64,000 nt of DNA from Marinospirillum sp035271045 (lineage in GTDB: Bacteria; Pseudomonadota; Gammaproteobacteria; Pseudomonadales; Halomonadaceae). The translations under genes and the position numbers were made by a program. The stretch is from positions 1 through 64,000 of the forward strand of contig NZ_DATESC010000030.1 in NCBI RefSeq assembly GCF_035271045.1, given 5' to 3'. The notes beneath the pieces are model-generated. The model was not told where the DNA came from. It ran no database searches and saw only the letters and a list, made by a program, of their open reading frames with translations. Within the stretch, counting starts at the first letter, position 1. The number at the start of each line of letters is the position of its first letter. Below, one piece after another: positions 5,847 to 14,720 of this stretch.

Positions 5847-7112
5847 TTATAAAGAGCCGCTCCAAGTTTTTGGCTCAAAACTTAACGTAGCAAAGTAATC
5901 TTCTAGCGTTTCTGCACGGCGAACCCGTTCTACACTGCCATCGGCTTTAAGCAATAACTCTTGTGGGCGAAGTTTGCCGTTGTAGTTAAAGCCCATTGCC
6001 TGCCCGTGTGCGCCGGTATCTTGAATTATTAGCAAATCGCCTTCTTCAACCTTGGGCAAGGCACGTTGTATTGCAAATTTATCGTTGTTTTCGCATAAAG
6101 AACCAACAACATCAACCAGTGGGTCTTGTGGGCTAGGTTCTTTGCCCAACACAGCAATGTGGTGATAAGCGTTATACATACCTGGGCGCATTAAAGCCGA
6201 CATACAGGCATCGACACCTACATAGTTGCGGTAGGTTTCTTTGCTGTTAATGGCTTGAGTCACTAGCACACCATGTGGGCCGGTAATATAACGGCCACTT
6301 TCCATATAAACCTTGGGCTTATAACCTTGCTTTGCTGAAAATTCTTCTAGCAACTTATGCGTTTCTTCACCCAAAAATGCCACATCAAACACAGCCTCTT
6401 CAGGACGGTAAGGAATGCCCAGCCCGCCACCAATGTTAATAAACTCAAACTGAATGTTAAGTGTTTGACCAATTTGTGCGACTAGGTCTAGCAGCATTTG
6501 GGTGGTTTGTACCATATAGCTAGCATTGCATTCATTAGAGGCAAGCATGGTGTGTAAACCAAAACGCTTAGCGCCTCTTGCACGGGCTTTTTCAAAGGCA
6601 GCAAAAATTTGTTCATGCGTTACGCCATACTTGGCTTCCGTGGGCTTGCCAATAATGCTATTACCACTACGTGCAGCACCTGGGTTATAGCGAAAGCAAA
6701 CCAGCTCAGGCATTTCAGGTACTTTATCAATTAAATTAATATCATCTAAATTAAGAATACAGCCGCCTTCTTCTTGGGCAACCATAAACTCTTCTAACGA
6801 CGTATTATTTGAGGTGAACATAATGTCTTCACCTTTAGCACCGGCTTGACGAGACAATATAAGCTCAGCAATGGAGCTGCAATCAAAGCCAAAATCCATA
6901 TCCGCCATAATGCGTAAGATGCTGGGGTTAGGTAGGGCTTTAACCGCATAGTATTCACGAAAGCCTTCAACTTTAGAAAAAGCTTGTTGTAACTGGCGAC
7001 CAGTTTCACGAATGCCTTCTTCATCATAAAGATGAAAAGGTGTACCAAAATGCGCGGCGATATCGGGCAGTTTAGGGTAGAGGCGTTGAGAAAAATTATT
7101 AGAAATGGGCAT
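5847..7112 (-). CDS. lysA: Diaminopimelate decarboxylase
   Basis: A 421-residue fold-III PLP decarboxylase that converts meso-diaminopimelate to lysine, the last step of lysine synthesis. The PLP lysine is in YAVKALPN (K58). INIGGGLGIPY near residue 230 is the phosphate-binding glycine loop, MESGRYITGPHG near 272 replaces the more usual EPGR, and GSLCENNDKF near 338 carries the active-site Cys-Glu region. The length matches the family. It is the last gene of the operon, 12 bp after dapL, and is followed by a clear terminator. The ribosome binding site is AGG about nine bases before ATG. The sequence style is not that of E. coli LysA and may have arrived together with dapL. Confidence 0.93.
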   Translation of the reverse strand: MPISNNFSQRLYPKLPDIAAHFGTPFHLYDEEGIRETGRQLQQAFSKVEGFREYYAVKALPNPSILRIMADMDFGFDCSSIAELILSRQAGAKGEDIMFTSNNTSLEEFMVAQEEGGCILNLDDINLIDKVPEMPELVCFRYNPGAARSGNSIIGKPTEAKYGVTHEQIFAAFEKARARGAKRFGLHTMLASNECNASYMVQTTQMLLDLVAQIGQTLNIQFEFINIGGGLGIPYRPEEAVFDVAFLGEETHKLLEEFSAKQGYKPKVYMESGRYITGPHGVLVTQAINSKETYRNYVGVDACMSALMRPGMYNAYHHIAVLGKEPSPQDPLVDVVGSLCENNDKFAIQRALPKVEEGDLLIIQDTGAHGQAMGFNYNGKLRPQELLLKADGSVERVRRAETLEDYFATLSFEPKTWSGSL

Positions 7113-7124
7113 AAAAGTAACCTG

Positions 7125-8333
7125 TTAAAGTGGTGAGTTTTTTAGTGCCGTTTCAATACGCAGCATGGCTTCTTGCACTTTATCAAATCGGTTAAAGGCA
7201 CTAATACGCACATGGTTTTCACCACAAGGACCAAAACCCACACCCGGCGTACAAACGATGCCAGCTTCATTCAGTAAGAAATCAAAAAAGCGCCACGCAT
7301 CTTGTTCCACTTGAACCCAAATATAAGGTGAGTTATCACCACCCACGCATTGAAAACCCATGTACTGCAAAGCCGCACGAATATGCGCTGCATTGTTCAG
7401 ATAATACTGAATCAACGCTTTTACTTGCACCTTACCTTCTGGGCTATAGGTGGCTTCTGCTGCACGTTGTACCGGATAAGAAACACCATTAAATTTAGTG
7501 GTTTGGCGGCGCATCCATAAATCACGCACCGATACTCCGTCACCCGCAGCGGTGTAGGCTGTACAAGTTTTAGGCACAACCGCATAAGCGCATCGTACGC
7601 CGGTAAATCCAGCGGTTTTTGAGTAGCTTCTAAATTCAACCGCTACTTTATCTGCACCTTCAATTTCATAAATAGAATGCGGCAAGTCTTCGTCTTGAAT
7701 AAAGGCTTCGTAGGCGGCATCAAACAAAATCAAGGCTTTGTTTTCAAGGGCATAATTAACCCAAAGGGTTAGCTGCTCACGGGTGATACTGGCACCTGTT
7801 GGGTTATTAGGAAAACACAGGTAAATTAAATCGACAGGTTCTTTGGGTAAGTCTGGCAGGTAGTTGTTATCCGCCCTGCACTCTAAATAAACCACGCCAG
7901 TACGTCCTGCCATTACATTGGTATCTAAATACACGGGGTAAACAGGGTCAGGAATAGCTAAGCGTATATCTTGGGCAAATAGCTCTTGAAAGTTGCCCAC
8001 GTCGCACTTAGCGCCATCGCTTACAAACACTTCATCGGCTGTTATGTTAGCGCCACGTGCTTGAAAGTCGTGTTCAGCAATCGCTTCTCGCAAAAAGTCG
8101 TAACCTTGCTCGGGGCCATAGCCCCGAAAAGTTTCGCTTGCGGTTAATTCATCAATGGCTTGGTGCATGGCTTGCACACAAACACTTGGCAAGGGTTGGG
8201 TTACATCACCTATGCCTAAACGAATTAATTCCTGTGTTGGGTTTTGCTGTTGAAATGCCTGAATACGCTGGCTAATTTCTGCAAATAAATAGCTGTTTTG
8301 TAGTTTTTGAAAATTTTCATTAATACGAATCAT
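7125..8333 (-). CDS. dapL: LL-diaminopimelate aminotransferase
   Basis: A 402-residue class I/II PLP aminotransferase of the DapL type. It converts tetrahydrodipicolinate and glutamate straight to LL-diaminopimelate, bypassing the acylated route. Diagnostic features: LGIGDVTQPLP (39-49), RGYGPEQGYDFLREAIA (70-86), VSDGAKCD (104-111), CFPNNPTG (173-180) and the PLP lysine in SYSKTAGFTG (K239). The first codon overlaps the gltD stop by four bases (ATGA), so it is translationally coupled to the glutamate synthase genes that make its amino donor. DapL is typical of plants, cyanobacteria, Chlamydia and Leptospira, and is uncommon in gammaproteobacteria, so transfer is likely. Confidence 0.92.
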   Translation of the reverse strand: MIRINENFQKLQNSYLFAEISQRIQAFQQQNPTQELIRLGIGDVTQPLPSVCVQAMHQAIDELTASETFRGYGPEQGYDFLREAIAEHDFQARGANITADEVFVSDGAKCDVGNFQELFAQDIRLAIPDPVYPVYLDTNVMAGRTGVVYLECRADNNYLPDLPKEPVDLIYLCFPNNPTGASITREQLTLWVNYALENKALILFDAAYEAFIQDEDLPHSIYEIEGADKVAVEFRSYSKTAGFTGVRCAYAVVPKTCTAYTAAGDGVSVRDLWMRRQTTKFNGVSYPVQRAAEATYSPEGKVQVKALIQYYLNNAAHIRAALQYMGFQCVGGDNSPYIWVQVEQDAWRFFDFLLNEAGIVCTPGVGFGPCGENHVRISAFNRFDKVQEAMLRIETALKNSPL

Positions 8334-9784
8334 GATGGCTCCATTAAAAATGCATCCACGGCACTGGCTGCTTCGCGCCCTTCACGAATAGCCCAAACCA
8401 CCAGCGATTGACCACGGCGCATATCGCCAGCACTAAATACTTTAGGTACGTTGGTGGCATAACCACCTTTAGCATCCGTTGAAGCTTTGGCATTGCCACG
8501 CGCATCTTTTTCTACACCAAAGCCTTCTAAAATACTGGCAACTGGGCTAACAAAACCCATCGCCAATAAAACTAAATCGGCGGGCCAAATTTTTTCGCTG
8601 TTAGGCACTTCTTCAAACTTGCCGTCTTTCATTTCAACGTGCACGGTTTTAAGGCCGGTTAGCTTGCCTTCACTGCCGATAAATTCTTTGGTGGCTATGG
8701 CAAATTCACGTTCACACCCTTCTTGGTGACTAGAAGAAGTGCGTAATTTATAAGGCCAGTAGGGCCAGGTTAATGGCTTGTCTTCCTGCTCAGGTGGTTT
8801 AGGCATCAATTCAAACTGCACTACCTTGGTTGCACCTTGTCGATTGGATGTACCCACACAGTCTGAACCAGTATCACCACCGCCAATAACAATAACCTGC
8901 TTATTAGCTGCACGAATTTGCTCAGGCATAGCAACGCCAGCGTTAACGCGGTTTTGCTGGGGTAAAAACTCCATTGCAAAATGCACACCCTCCAGCTCAC
9001 GACCGGGAACAGGCAAATCGCGGGATTGTTCTGAACCGCCGGTTAGCAATACCGCATCATAGTCTTTTAATAAACTAGCAGGCGTTACACTGGTTGTGGC
9101 CCAGTTGGTCACTTTAGTACCTTCAGGCAGTTCACCAACTAGGGTATTAGTACGAATCTCCACGCCTTCGGCTTTAAGCTGTTCTACTCGCTTATCTATG
9201 GTTTCCTTTTCTAGCTTAAAGTCAGGAATACCAAAGCGTAATAAACCACCCACTTGGTCATTTTTTTCAAATAAAGTGACACTGTGCCCTGCTCTGGCTA
9301 GCTGTTGCGCTGCGGCTAAACCTGCTGGGCCAGAACCCACCACGGCTACTTTTTTGCCGGTTTTTTGTTGGGCAATTTGTGGCTTAATCCAGCCTTCTGC
9401 TCTGGCGCGTTCAACTATGGCGCGTTCTATCGACTTAATGCCCACTGGGTCGGAGTTGATATTTAAGGTGCAAGCGGCTTCACAAGGCGCTGGGCAAATT
9501 CTTCCCGTAAATTCAGGAAAGTTATTGGTGGAATGCAACACCTGACTGGCATTTTGCCAATCTTGGCGGTACACCAAATCATTAAAATCTGGAATAACAT
9601 TATTCACTGGGCAGGCGTTGTGGCAAAAAGGCGTGCCACAATCCATGCAGCGTGCGCTTTGCTGCTTAGCTTGTTCAGGCGTTAATTCATGTACAAATTC
9701 TTTGTAATCCTTAATCCGTAACTCCACTGCTTCATAATCTTCTTCAATGCGCTGGTAGTTGAGGAAACCTTTGGTATGTTCCAT
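8330..9784 (-). CDS. gltD: Glutamate synthase (NADPH), small subunit
   Basis: The small subunit passes electrons from NADPH through FAD to iron-sulfur clusters of the large subunit. About 484 residues: an N-terminal cysteine-rich domain (CMDCGTPFCHNACPVNN near 45-61 and CPAPCEAACTLN near 95-106) binding 4Fe-4S clusters, then an FAD Rossmann fold (VAVVGSGPAGLAAAQQLA) and an NADPH fold (VIVIGGGDTGSDC). The start is ATG 9784, with GGAGG eight bases upstream; the in-frame TTG at 9799 overlaps the ribosome binding site and is rejected. It follows gltB by 15 bp and overlaps dapL by four bases, so the four genes form one transcription unit. Confidence 0.96.
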   Translation of the reverse strand: MEHTKGFLNYQRIEEDYEAVELRIKDYKEFVHELTPEQAKQQSARCMDCGTPFCHNACPVNNVIPDFNDLVYRQDWQNASQVLHSTNNFPEFTGRICPAPCEAACTLNINSDPVGIKSIERAIVERARAEGWIKPQIAQQKTGKKVAVVGSGPAGLAAAQQLARAGHSVTLFEKNDQVGGLLRFGIPDFKLEKETIDKRVEQLKAEGVEIRTNTLVGELPEGTKVTNWATTSVTPASLLKDYDAVLLTGGSEQSRDLPVPGRELEGVHFAMEFLPQQNRVNAGVAMPEQIRAANKQVIVIGGGDTGSDCVGTSNRQGATKVVQFELMPKPPEQEDKPLTWPYWPYKLRTSSSHQEGCEREFAIATKEFIGSEGKLTGLKTVHVEMKDGKFEEVPNSEKIWPADLVLLAMGFVSPVASILEGFGVEKDARGNAKASTDAKGGYATNVPKVFSAGDMRRGQSLVVWAIREGREAASAVDAFLMEPS

Positions 9785-9799
9785 TTTTATATCCTCCAA

Positions 9800-12700
9800 T
9801 CAGTGGATGTTAGCGATGGCGGGTGTGTTAGGCTGCGTTGCTTTATTAAGTTGCTCTAAAGCTTGGCCGTATTCATTGGGATAAACTTTAATAAAGTGGC
9901 CTCGAGTCGTTTCCCAATTAGTCAAAATCATTTCAGCCTGTGGCGAAGCGGTTAGCTGTAAATGTTCTTCTAGTAGGGCTTTTAATAAAGCTTCATCTGA
10001 CTTGCCTGCATGCAAAGGTATAGCTGCTGCAAGTTGCTCTGCTTCTGTTAAGACTGGCTCTAATGTCACCTGGGCAGTATTGCAGCTTTGTGCAAATAGC
10101 TGATCTGGAGCATAAACATAGGCCACACCACCCGACATACCTGCCGCAAAGTTACGGCCTGTTTTACCTAATACCACCACTGTACCGCCAGTCATGTATT
10201 CGCAAGCATGGTCACCCACACCTTCAACCACCGCACTAGCACCAGAAAGGCGTACAGCAAAACGCTCACCAGCTACACCCTTAAAGAAGGCAGCACCTGA
10301 GGTTGCCCCGTAAAGCACGGTATTACCTACAATAATGTTGTTAGTGGCTTGTCCTTTAAAGTCTACGCTTGGACGAACAATTAACCGCCCGCCCGAAAGC
10401 CCTTTGCCGGTGTAATCATTGGCTTCGCCCACCAAGTCAAAAGTAATGCCTTTAGCCAGAAAAGCTGCAAAGCTCTGACCGCCTGTACCTGTGCATTGCA
10501 CTTGTAAAGTGTTATCCGCTAAACCTTCTGGGAAGTGGCGAATAAACTCACCAGAAAGCATAGCGCCCACAGTTCGGTGAATGTTTTTAACTTGAGTCTG
10601 AATTGTTACTGGCTTGGCTTGCAATAGAGTTGCTTGCGCCTGTTCTATCAAAGATTGATCTAAGGCTTTTTCTAAACCATGATCTTGCTGGCTAGTGTGG
10701 AGGCGAGCAACGTCTGCTGGTGCTGTAGATTGAGCAAACACACGAGCAAAATCTAAGCCTTGGGTTTTCCAATGTTCAACACCTTCGCGCATATCTAATA
10801 AATCAACCCGACCAATTAAATCATCAAATTGATGAATACCGAGTTGCGCCATAATTTGACGCACTTCTTCTGCAATAAAGAAGAAGAAATTCACCACGGC
10901 TTCAGGCTTACCAGAAAACTTCTTACGCAAAACAGCATCTTGTGTGGCAATACCCACAGGGCAGGTATTTAAGTGGCATTTACGCATCATAATACAACCA
11001 GAAGCCACTAACGGTGCTGTGGCAAAACCAAATTCATCAGCACCCAGCAAAGCACCCATAACTACATCGCGGCCGGTTTTCATTTGACCATCAGCCTGAA
11101 TACGCACTCGACCACGCAAACGGTTAAGCACTAACGTTTGCTGTGTTTCGGCTAAACCTAATTCCCAAGGCGTACCAGCGTGTTTAATGGAACTCCAAGA
11201 CGCAGCACCAGTACCGCCATCGTGACCAGCAATTACAATGTGATCGGCTTTGGCTTTAGCCACACCTGCAGCAATAGTACCTACGCCCACTTCTGAAACT
11301 AATTTAACGGAAATATCAGCCACGGGATTGACGTTTTTTAAGTCATGAATAAGCTGAGCCAAGTCTTCAATCGAATAAATATCATGGTGAGGTGGCGGTG
11401 AAATCAGTCCCACACCCGGCACAGAATGACGCAACTTACCAATGTAGTTCGTTACTTTTTCACCCGGTAATTGCCCACCTTCACCTGGCTTAGCACCCTG
11501 CGCCATTTTAATTTGAATCTGATCGGCTGAAACTAGGTATTCAGTGGTTACACCAAAACGACCTGAAGCAACCTGCTTAATTTTCGAACGTAGGCTGTCG
11601 CCTTCACGCAAGATATAGTCCACTTCGACGGTATCTTTATCCATTATCTCGCTGAGTTTTGTACCAGCATTAATCTGCTTACCTTGCATCTCATTACGGT
11701 AACGGGCGTGATCTTCTCCACCTTCACCCGTATTACTTTTGCCACCAATACGGTTCATGGCAATGGCAAGGTTCATGTGCGCTTCGGTAGAAATAGAACC
11801 TAACGACATAGCGCCGGTAACAAAGCGCTTAACAATTTCGCTGGCGGGTTCTACATCGTCGATCGCAATGCTGTTTTCAGGATTGGTACGAAATTCAAAC
11901 AAACCCCGCAAGGTTGTGTGGCGCTTTGATTGATCGTTAATAATTTTTGCGTATTCAGCAAAAGTTTCATAGCGATTGGTTAGCGTGCTGTGCTGGAGTT
12001 TTGCAATAGCATCCGGTGTCCAAGCGTGTTCTTCACCTTTGGCTCGCCAAGCGAACTCACCACCCAGTTTTAGCTGCTGGTTTAGTTGTGAATTATTATT
12101 GAATGTGGTGGTATGGCTGCGTATTGCTTCTTTTGCAATATCAAAAATACCTAGCCCACCAATTTGCGACGGCGTACCGGTAAAATACTTTTTGACCAAT
12201 GCTTCATTTAAACCAATGGCTTCAAATATCTGTGCACCGCAATAGGACATATAAGTGCTAATGCCCATTTTTGACATGATTTTTGTTAAGCCCTTACCAA
12301 TGGCCTTAACAAAATGGTTAGAAGCCTCTTCTGCTGAAATGCCCAAGTTGGGTGCAATATCAGTCAAGGTTTCTAAGGCTAAATAAGGGTGAACAGCTTC
12401 TGCACCAAAACCAGCCAGAACAGCAAAATGATGCACCGCACGAGCGCTACCTGTTTCAACCACTAAACCAACAGAAGTACGTAAGCCAACTTTTACAAGG
12501 TGTTGATGAATCGCAGATAAGGCCAATAAAGCAGGAATCGCAATGTGGTCACGGTCCATGTGTCGGTCAGTCAAAATAAGAATGTTACAACCATTATTTA
12601 TCACTTCGACGGCTTCTGAACACAAATAAGCAACTTGTGCTTCAATGCCTTCTTTGCCCCACAAGCTTGGGTAGGTAATGTTAATTTCAGTTTTACGAAA

Positions 12701-14497
12701 TTTACCACCACTTAACTGTTCAATATCGCGTAGACGCGCCATATTAGCCACATCTAAAATGGGCTGAGCAATTTCTAAACGTAAAGAAGGGTTGGTGGCA
12801 TTAATATCCAGTAAGTTAGGACGTGGGCCAATAAACGAAACCAAAGACATCACCACCGCTTCACGAATAGGGTCAATCGGTGGATTAGTTACTTGTGCAA
12901 ACAACTGGCGAAAGTAGTGATAAAGCGGCTGATGATTAGCCGACAAAATAGCAATCGGTGCATCATTACCCATCGAACCAATACCTTCTTCACCTTTAAT
13001 CGCCATTGGCGCAAGCTGAACTTTAATGTCTTCTTGGCTATAACCAAAAGCTTTCTGGCGCGTCAATAAAGACTCTTTAAACGCTAAAGGCGCTGCATCA
13101 GTACTCAAGTTTTCTAAGCAAATGCGTACATTATCAATCCATTGGCGATAAGGCTTGGCGGAAGCATGAAGGCGTTTAAGTTCTTCATCTTCAATAATGC
13201 GACCCTGATCTAAGTCGATTAAAAACATCTTGCCCGGCTGTAAACGCCATTTACGCACAATTTTCTCATCGGGAATCGGCAACACACCCGTTTCCGATGC
13301 TAAAACAACCACATCATCATCGGTCACAATAAAACGTGCAGGACGTAAACCATTACGGTCTAAGGTTGCACCAATTTGACGACCATCGGTAAAGACCATC
13401 GCCGCTGGGCCATCCCAAGGTTCTAACATGGCTGCGTGGTATTCATAAAAAGCACGGCGTTGTGCATCCATAAAGCTATGTTGTTCCCAAGCTTCAGGAA
13501 TCATCATCATCGCGGCTTGCGCTAGGGGATAACCGGCCATCACTAACAGTTCCAGCGTGTTATCAAAAGTTGCCGTGTCTGATTGCCCATCCATACTAAT
13601 AGGATAAAGTTTCTTTAAATCATCACCTAAAACAGGTGAAGACATCACACCTTCACGGGCGCGCATCCAATTAAAATTACCTTTAACCGTATTGATTTCG
13701 CCGTTATGGGCAACCATGCGATAAGGGTGCGCTAAGGGCCAAGAAGGAAAAGTGTTCGTAGAAAAGCGCTGATGCACTAGCGCAAAGGCAGAAGTCAGCT
13801 GCTCGCTTTGTAAATCTAGGTAGTATTTGCCTACCTGATCTGCCAGTAGCAAGCCTTTATAAATAATCGTGCGGCACGACATACTGGGCACATAATATTC
13901 AAAACCGTGCGTTAGTTTTAACTGAGCAATCTTAGACGATGCTGTTTTACGAATAATATAAAGCTTACGTTCTAACGCATCAGAAACCAGAATATCTGTA
14001 CCACGACCAATAAACACTTGTCGAATGAATGGTTCGCTAGCACGGACATCGGCTGACATAGGTAAATCACGATTAACCGGCACATCGCGCCAGCCTAATA
14101 ACACTTGTTTTTCTGCTGCAACTGCTCTTTCTAGCTCACGCTCACAGGCTTGGCGAGCAGCTGCTTCTTTGGGTAAAAAAACCATACCCACACCATAATC
14201 ACCCGGCGGTGGCAGGCTAACACCTTGGTTAGCCATTTCGCTGCGGTAAAAAGCATCGGGTATTTGAATCAATAAACCTGCACCATCACCCATTAATGGA
14301 TCAGCACCCACAGCACCCCGGTGATCGATATTTTCAAGAATGTTTAATCCTTGCTGCACTATGCTGTGTGACTTGATGCCTTTAATTTGTGCAACAAAAC
14401 CAACACCGCAGGCATCATGCTCTGCATTGGCATAAAGCCCAGTATCTATCGCGGTTTGAATTTCTGAAGTTCTAGCTCCAAAATTTGCTTGAGTCAT
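9800..14497 (-). CDS. gltB: Glutamate synthase (NADPH), large subunit
   Basis: A 1565-residue glutamate synthase that makes two glutamates from glutamine and 2-oxoglutarate. Domain order as in the family: class II amidotransferase with nucleophile Cys30 (HDACGVGF) exposed after removal of a 29-residue propeptide; central domain; FMN-binding synthase domain with KPGEGGQLPGEKV and GHDGGTGAASW; the CHLNTCPVGIATQD 3Fe-4S cysteines; and a C-terminal glycine-rich beta-helix (GGTVVVLGKTGRNFAAGMSGG). I chose ATG 14497 with AGGGAG ten bases upstream. First gene of the operon with gltD, dapL and lysA. Upstream lie a sigma-54 promoter and an NtrC site, so nitrogen limitation should raise expression. Confidence 0.97.
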   Translation of the reverse strand: MTQANFGARTSEIQTAIDTGLYANAEHDACGVGFVAQIKGIKSHSIVQQGLNILENIDHRGAVGADPLMGDGAGLLIQIPDAFYRSEMANQGVSLPPPGDYGVGMVFLPKEAAARQACERELERAVAAEKQVLLGWRDVPVNRDLPMSADVRASEPFIRQVFIGRGTDILVSDALERKLYIIRKTASSKIAQLKLTHGFEYYVPSMSCRTIIYKGLLLADQVGKYYLDLQSEQLTSAFALVHQRFSTNTFPSWPLAHPYRMVAHNGEINTVKGNFNWMRAREGVMSSPVLGDDLKKLYPISMDGQSDTATFDNTLELLVMAGYPLAQAAMMMIPEAWEQHSFMDAQRRAFYEYHAAMLEPWDGPAAMVFTDGRQIGATLDRNGLRPARFIVTDDDVVVLASETGVLPIPDEKIVRKWRLQPGKMFLIDLDQGRIIEDEELKRLHASAKPYRQWIDNVRICLENLSTDAAPLAFKESLLTRQKAFGYSQEDIKVQLAPMAIKGEEGIGSMGNDAPIAILSANHQPLYHYFRQLFAQVTNPPIDPIREAVVMSLVSFIGPRPNLLDINATNPSLRLEIAQPILDVANMARLRDIEQLSGGKFRKTEINITYPSLWGKEGIEAQVAYLCSEAVEVINNGCNILILTDRHMDRDHIAIPALLALSAIHQHLVKVGLRTSVGLVVETGSARAVHHFAVLAGFGAEAVHPYLALETLTDIAPNLGISAEEASNHFVKAIGKGLTKIMSKMGISTYMSYCGAQIFEAIGLNEALVKKYFTGTPSQIGGLGIFDIAKEAIRSHTTTFNNNSQLNQQLKLGGEFAWRAKGEEHAWTPDAIAKLQHSTLTNRYETFAEYAKIINDQSKRHTTLRGLFEFRTNPENSIAIDDVEPASEIVKRFVTGAMSLGSISTEAHMNLAIAMNRIGGKSNTGEGGEDHARYRNEMQGKQINAGTKLSEIMDKDTVEVDYILREGDSLRSKIKQVASGRFGVTTEYLVSADQIQIKMAQGAKPGEGGQLPGEKVTNYIGKLRHSVPGVGLISPPPHHDIYSIEDLAQLIHDLKNVNPVADISVKLVSEVGVGTIAAGVAKAKADHIVIAGHDGGTGAASWSSIKHAGTPWELGLAETQQTLVLNRLRGRVRIQADGQMKTGRDVVMGALLGADEFGFATAPLVASGCIMMRKCHLNTCPVGIATQDAVLRKKFSGKPEAVVNFFFFIAEEVRQIMAQLGIHQFDDLIGRVDLLDMREGVEHWKTQGLDFARVFAQSTAPADVARLHTSQQDHGLEKALDQSLIEQAQATLLQAKPVTIQTQVKNIHRTVGAMLSGEFIRHFPEGLADNTLQVQCTGTGGQSFAAFLAKGITFDLVGEANDYTGKGLSGGRLIVRPSVDFKGQATNNIIVGNTVLYGATSGAAFFKGVAGERFAVRLSGASAVVEGVGDHACEYMTGGTVVVLGKTGRNFAAGMSGGVAYVYAPDQLFAQSCNTAQVTLEPVLTEAEQLAAAIPLHAGKSDEALLKALLEEHLQLTASPQAEMILTNWETTRGHFIKVYPNEYGQALEQLNKATQPNTPAIANIH

Positions 14498-14520
14498 AGA
14501 GGCGCTCCCTATCATCTGAA

Positions 14521-14556
14521 TTAAAATAAAAAGGCAGTTTTATTAATCTAGACTGC
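14521..14556 (-). promoter_or_regulatory. Terminator-like hairpin in the gltB leader
   Basis: On the minus strand GCAGT (14552-14556) and ACTGC (14534-14538) enclose a 13-base loop and are followed by CTTTTTATTTT. It lies between the predicted start of transcription (about 14563) and the gltB ATG at 14497. The stem is short; it could be an attenuator or just a leader structure. Confidence 0.35.
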
Positions 14557-14574
14557 TTCACTTTATTTTTATTC

Positions 14575-14591
14575 TGCAAGGATTAAGCCAA
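14575..14591 (-). promoter_or_regulatory. Sigma-54 promoter of the gltB operon
   Basis: Minus-strand TTGGCTTAATCCTTGCA has GG and GC exactly 12 bases apart, as in the -24/-12 consensus (TTGGCAC-N5-TTGCA). It is oriented towards gltB, with transcription expected to start near 14563. An NtrC-type site lies about 100 bp upstream. Confidence 0.75.
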
Positions 14592-14686
14592 CCTTAGAAA
14601 AACCTAAGCTTTATGGGCGCTACAGCTAACTCATTAGTTTTCAAGAAAGGAGAATTAAAAAACTTTGCGCTATAAACGCGCAGCCA

Positions 14687-14703
14687 TGCACCAAAGCTGT
14701 GCA
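14687..14703 (-). promoter_or_regulatory. NtrC binding site upstream of gltB
   Basis: TGCAC-N7-GTGCA, a perfect 5-bp inverted repeat in a 17-bp frame, agrees with the NtrC consensus TGCACC-N5-GGTGCA. Its centre is about 130 bp upstream of the predicted gltB start, a normal enhancer distance. It lies just after the ntrC stop codon. Binding is inferred from the match and from the sigma-54 promoter. Confidence 0.75.
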
Positions 14704-14720
14704 TCAAGAGATGGGCAAGC

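Noticed and set aside
14641..14720. Possible sigma-70 promoter for gltB in the A/T-rich stretch after ntrC.
   Set aside because: No -35/-10 pair with good spacing; the sigma-54 element plus NtrC site explains the region better.
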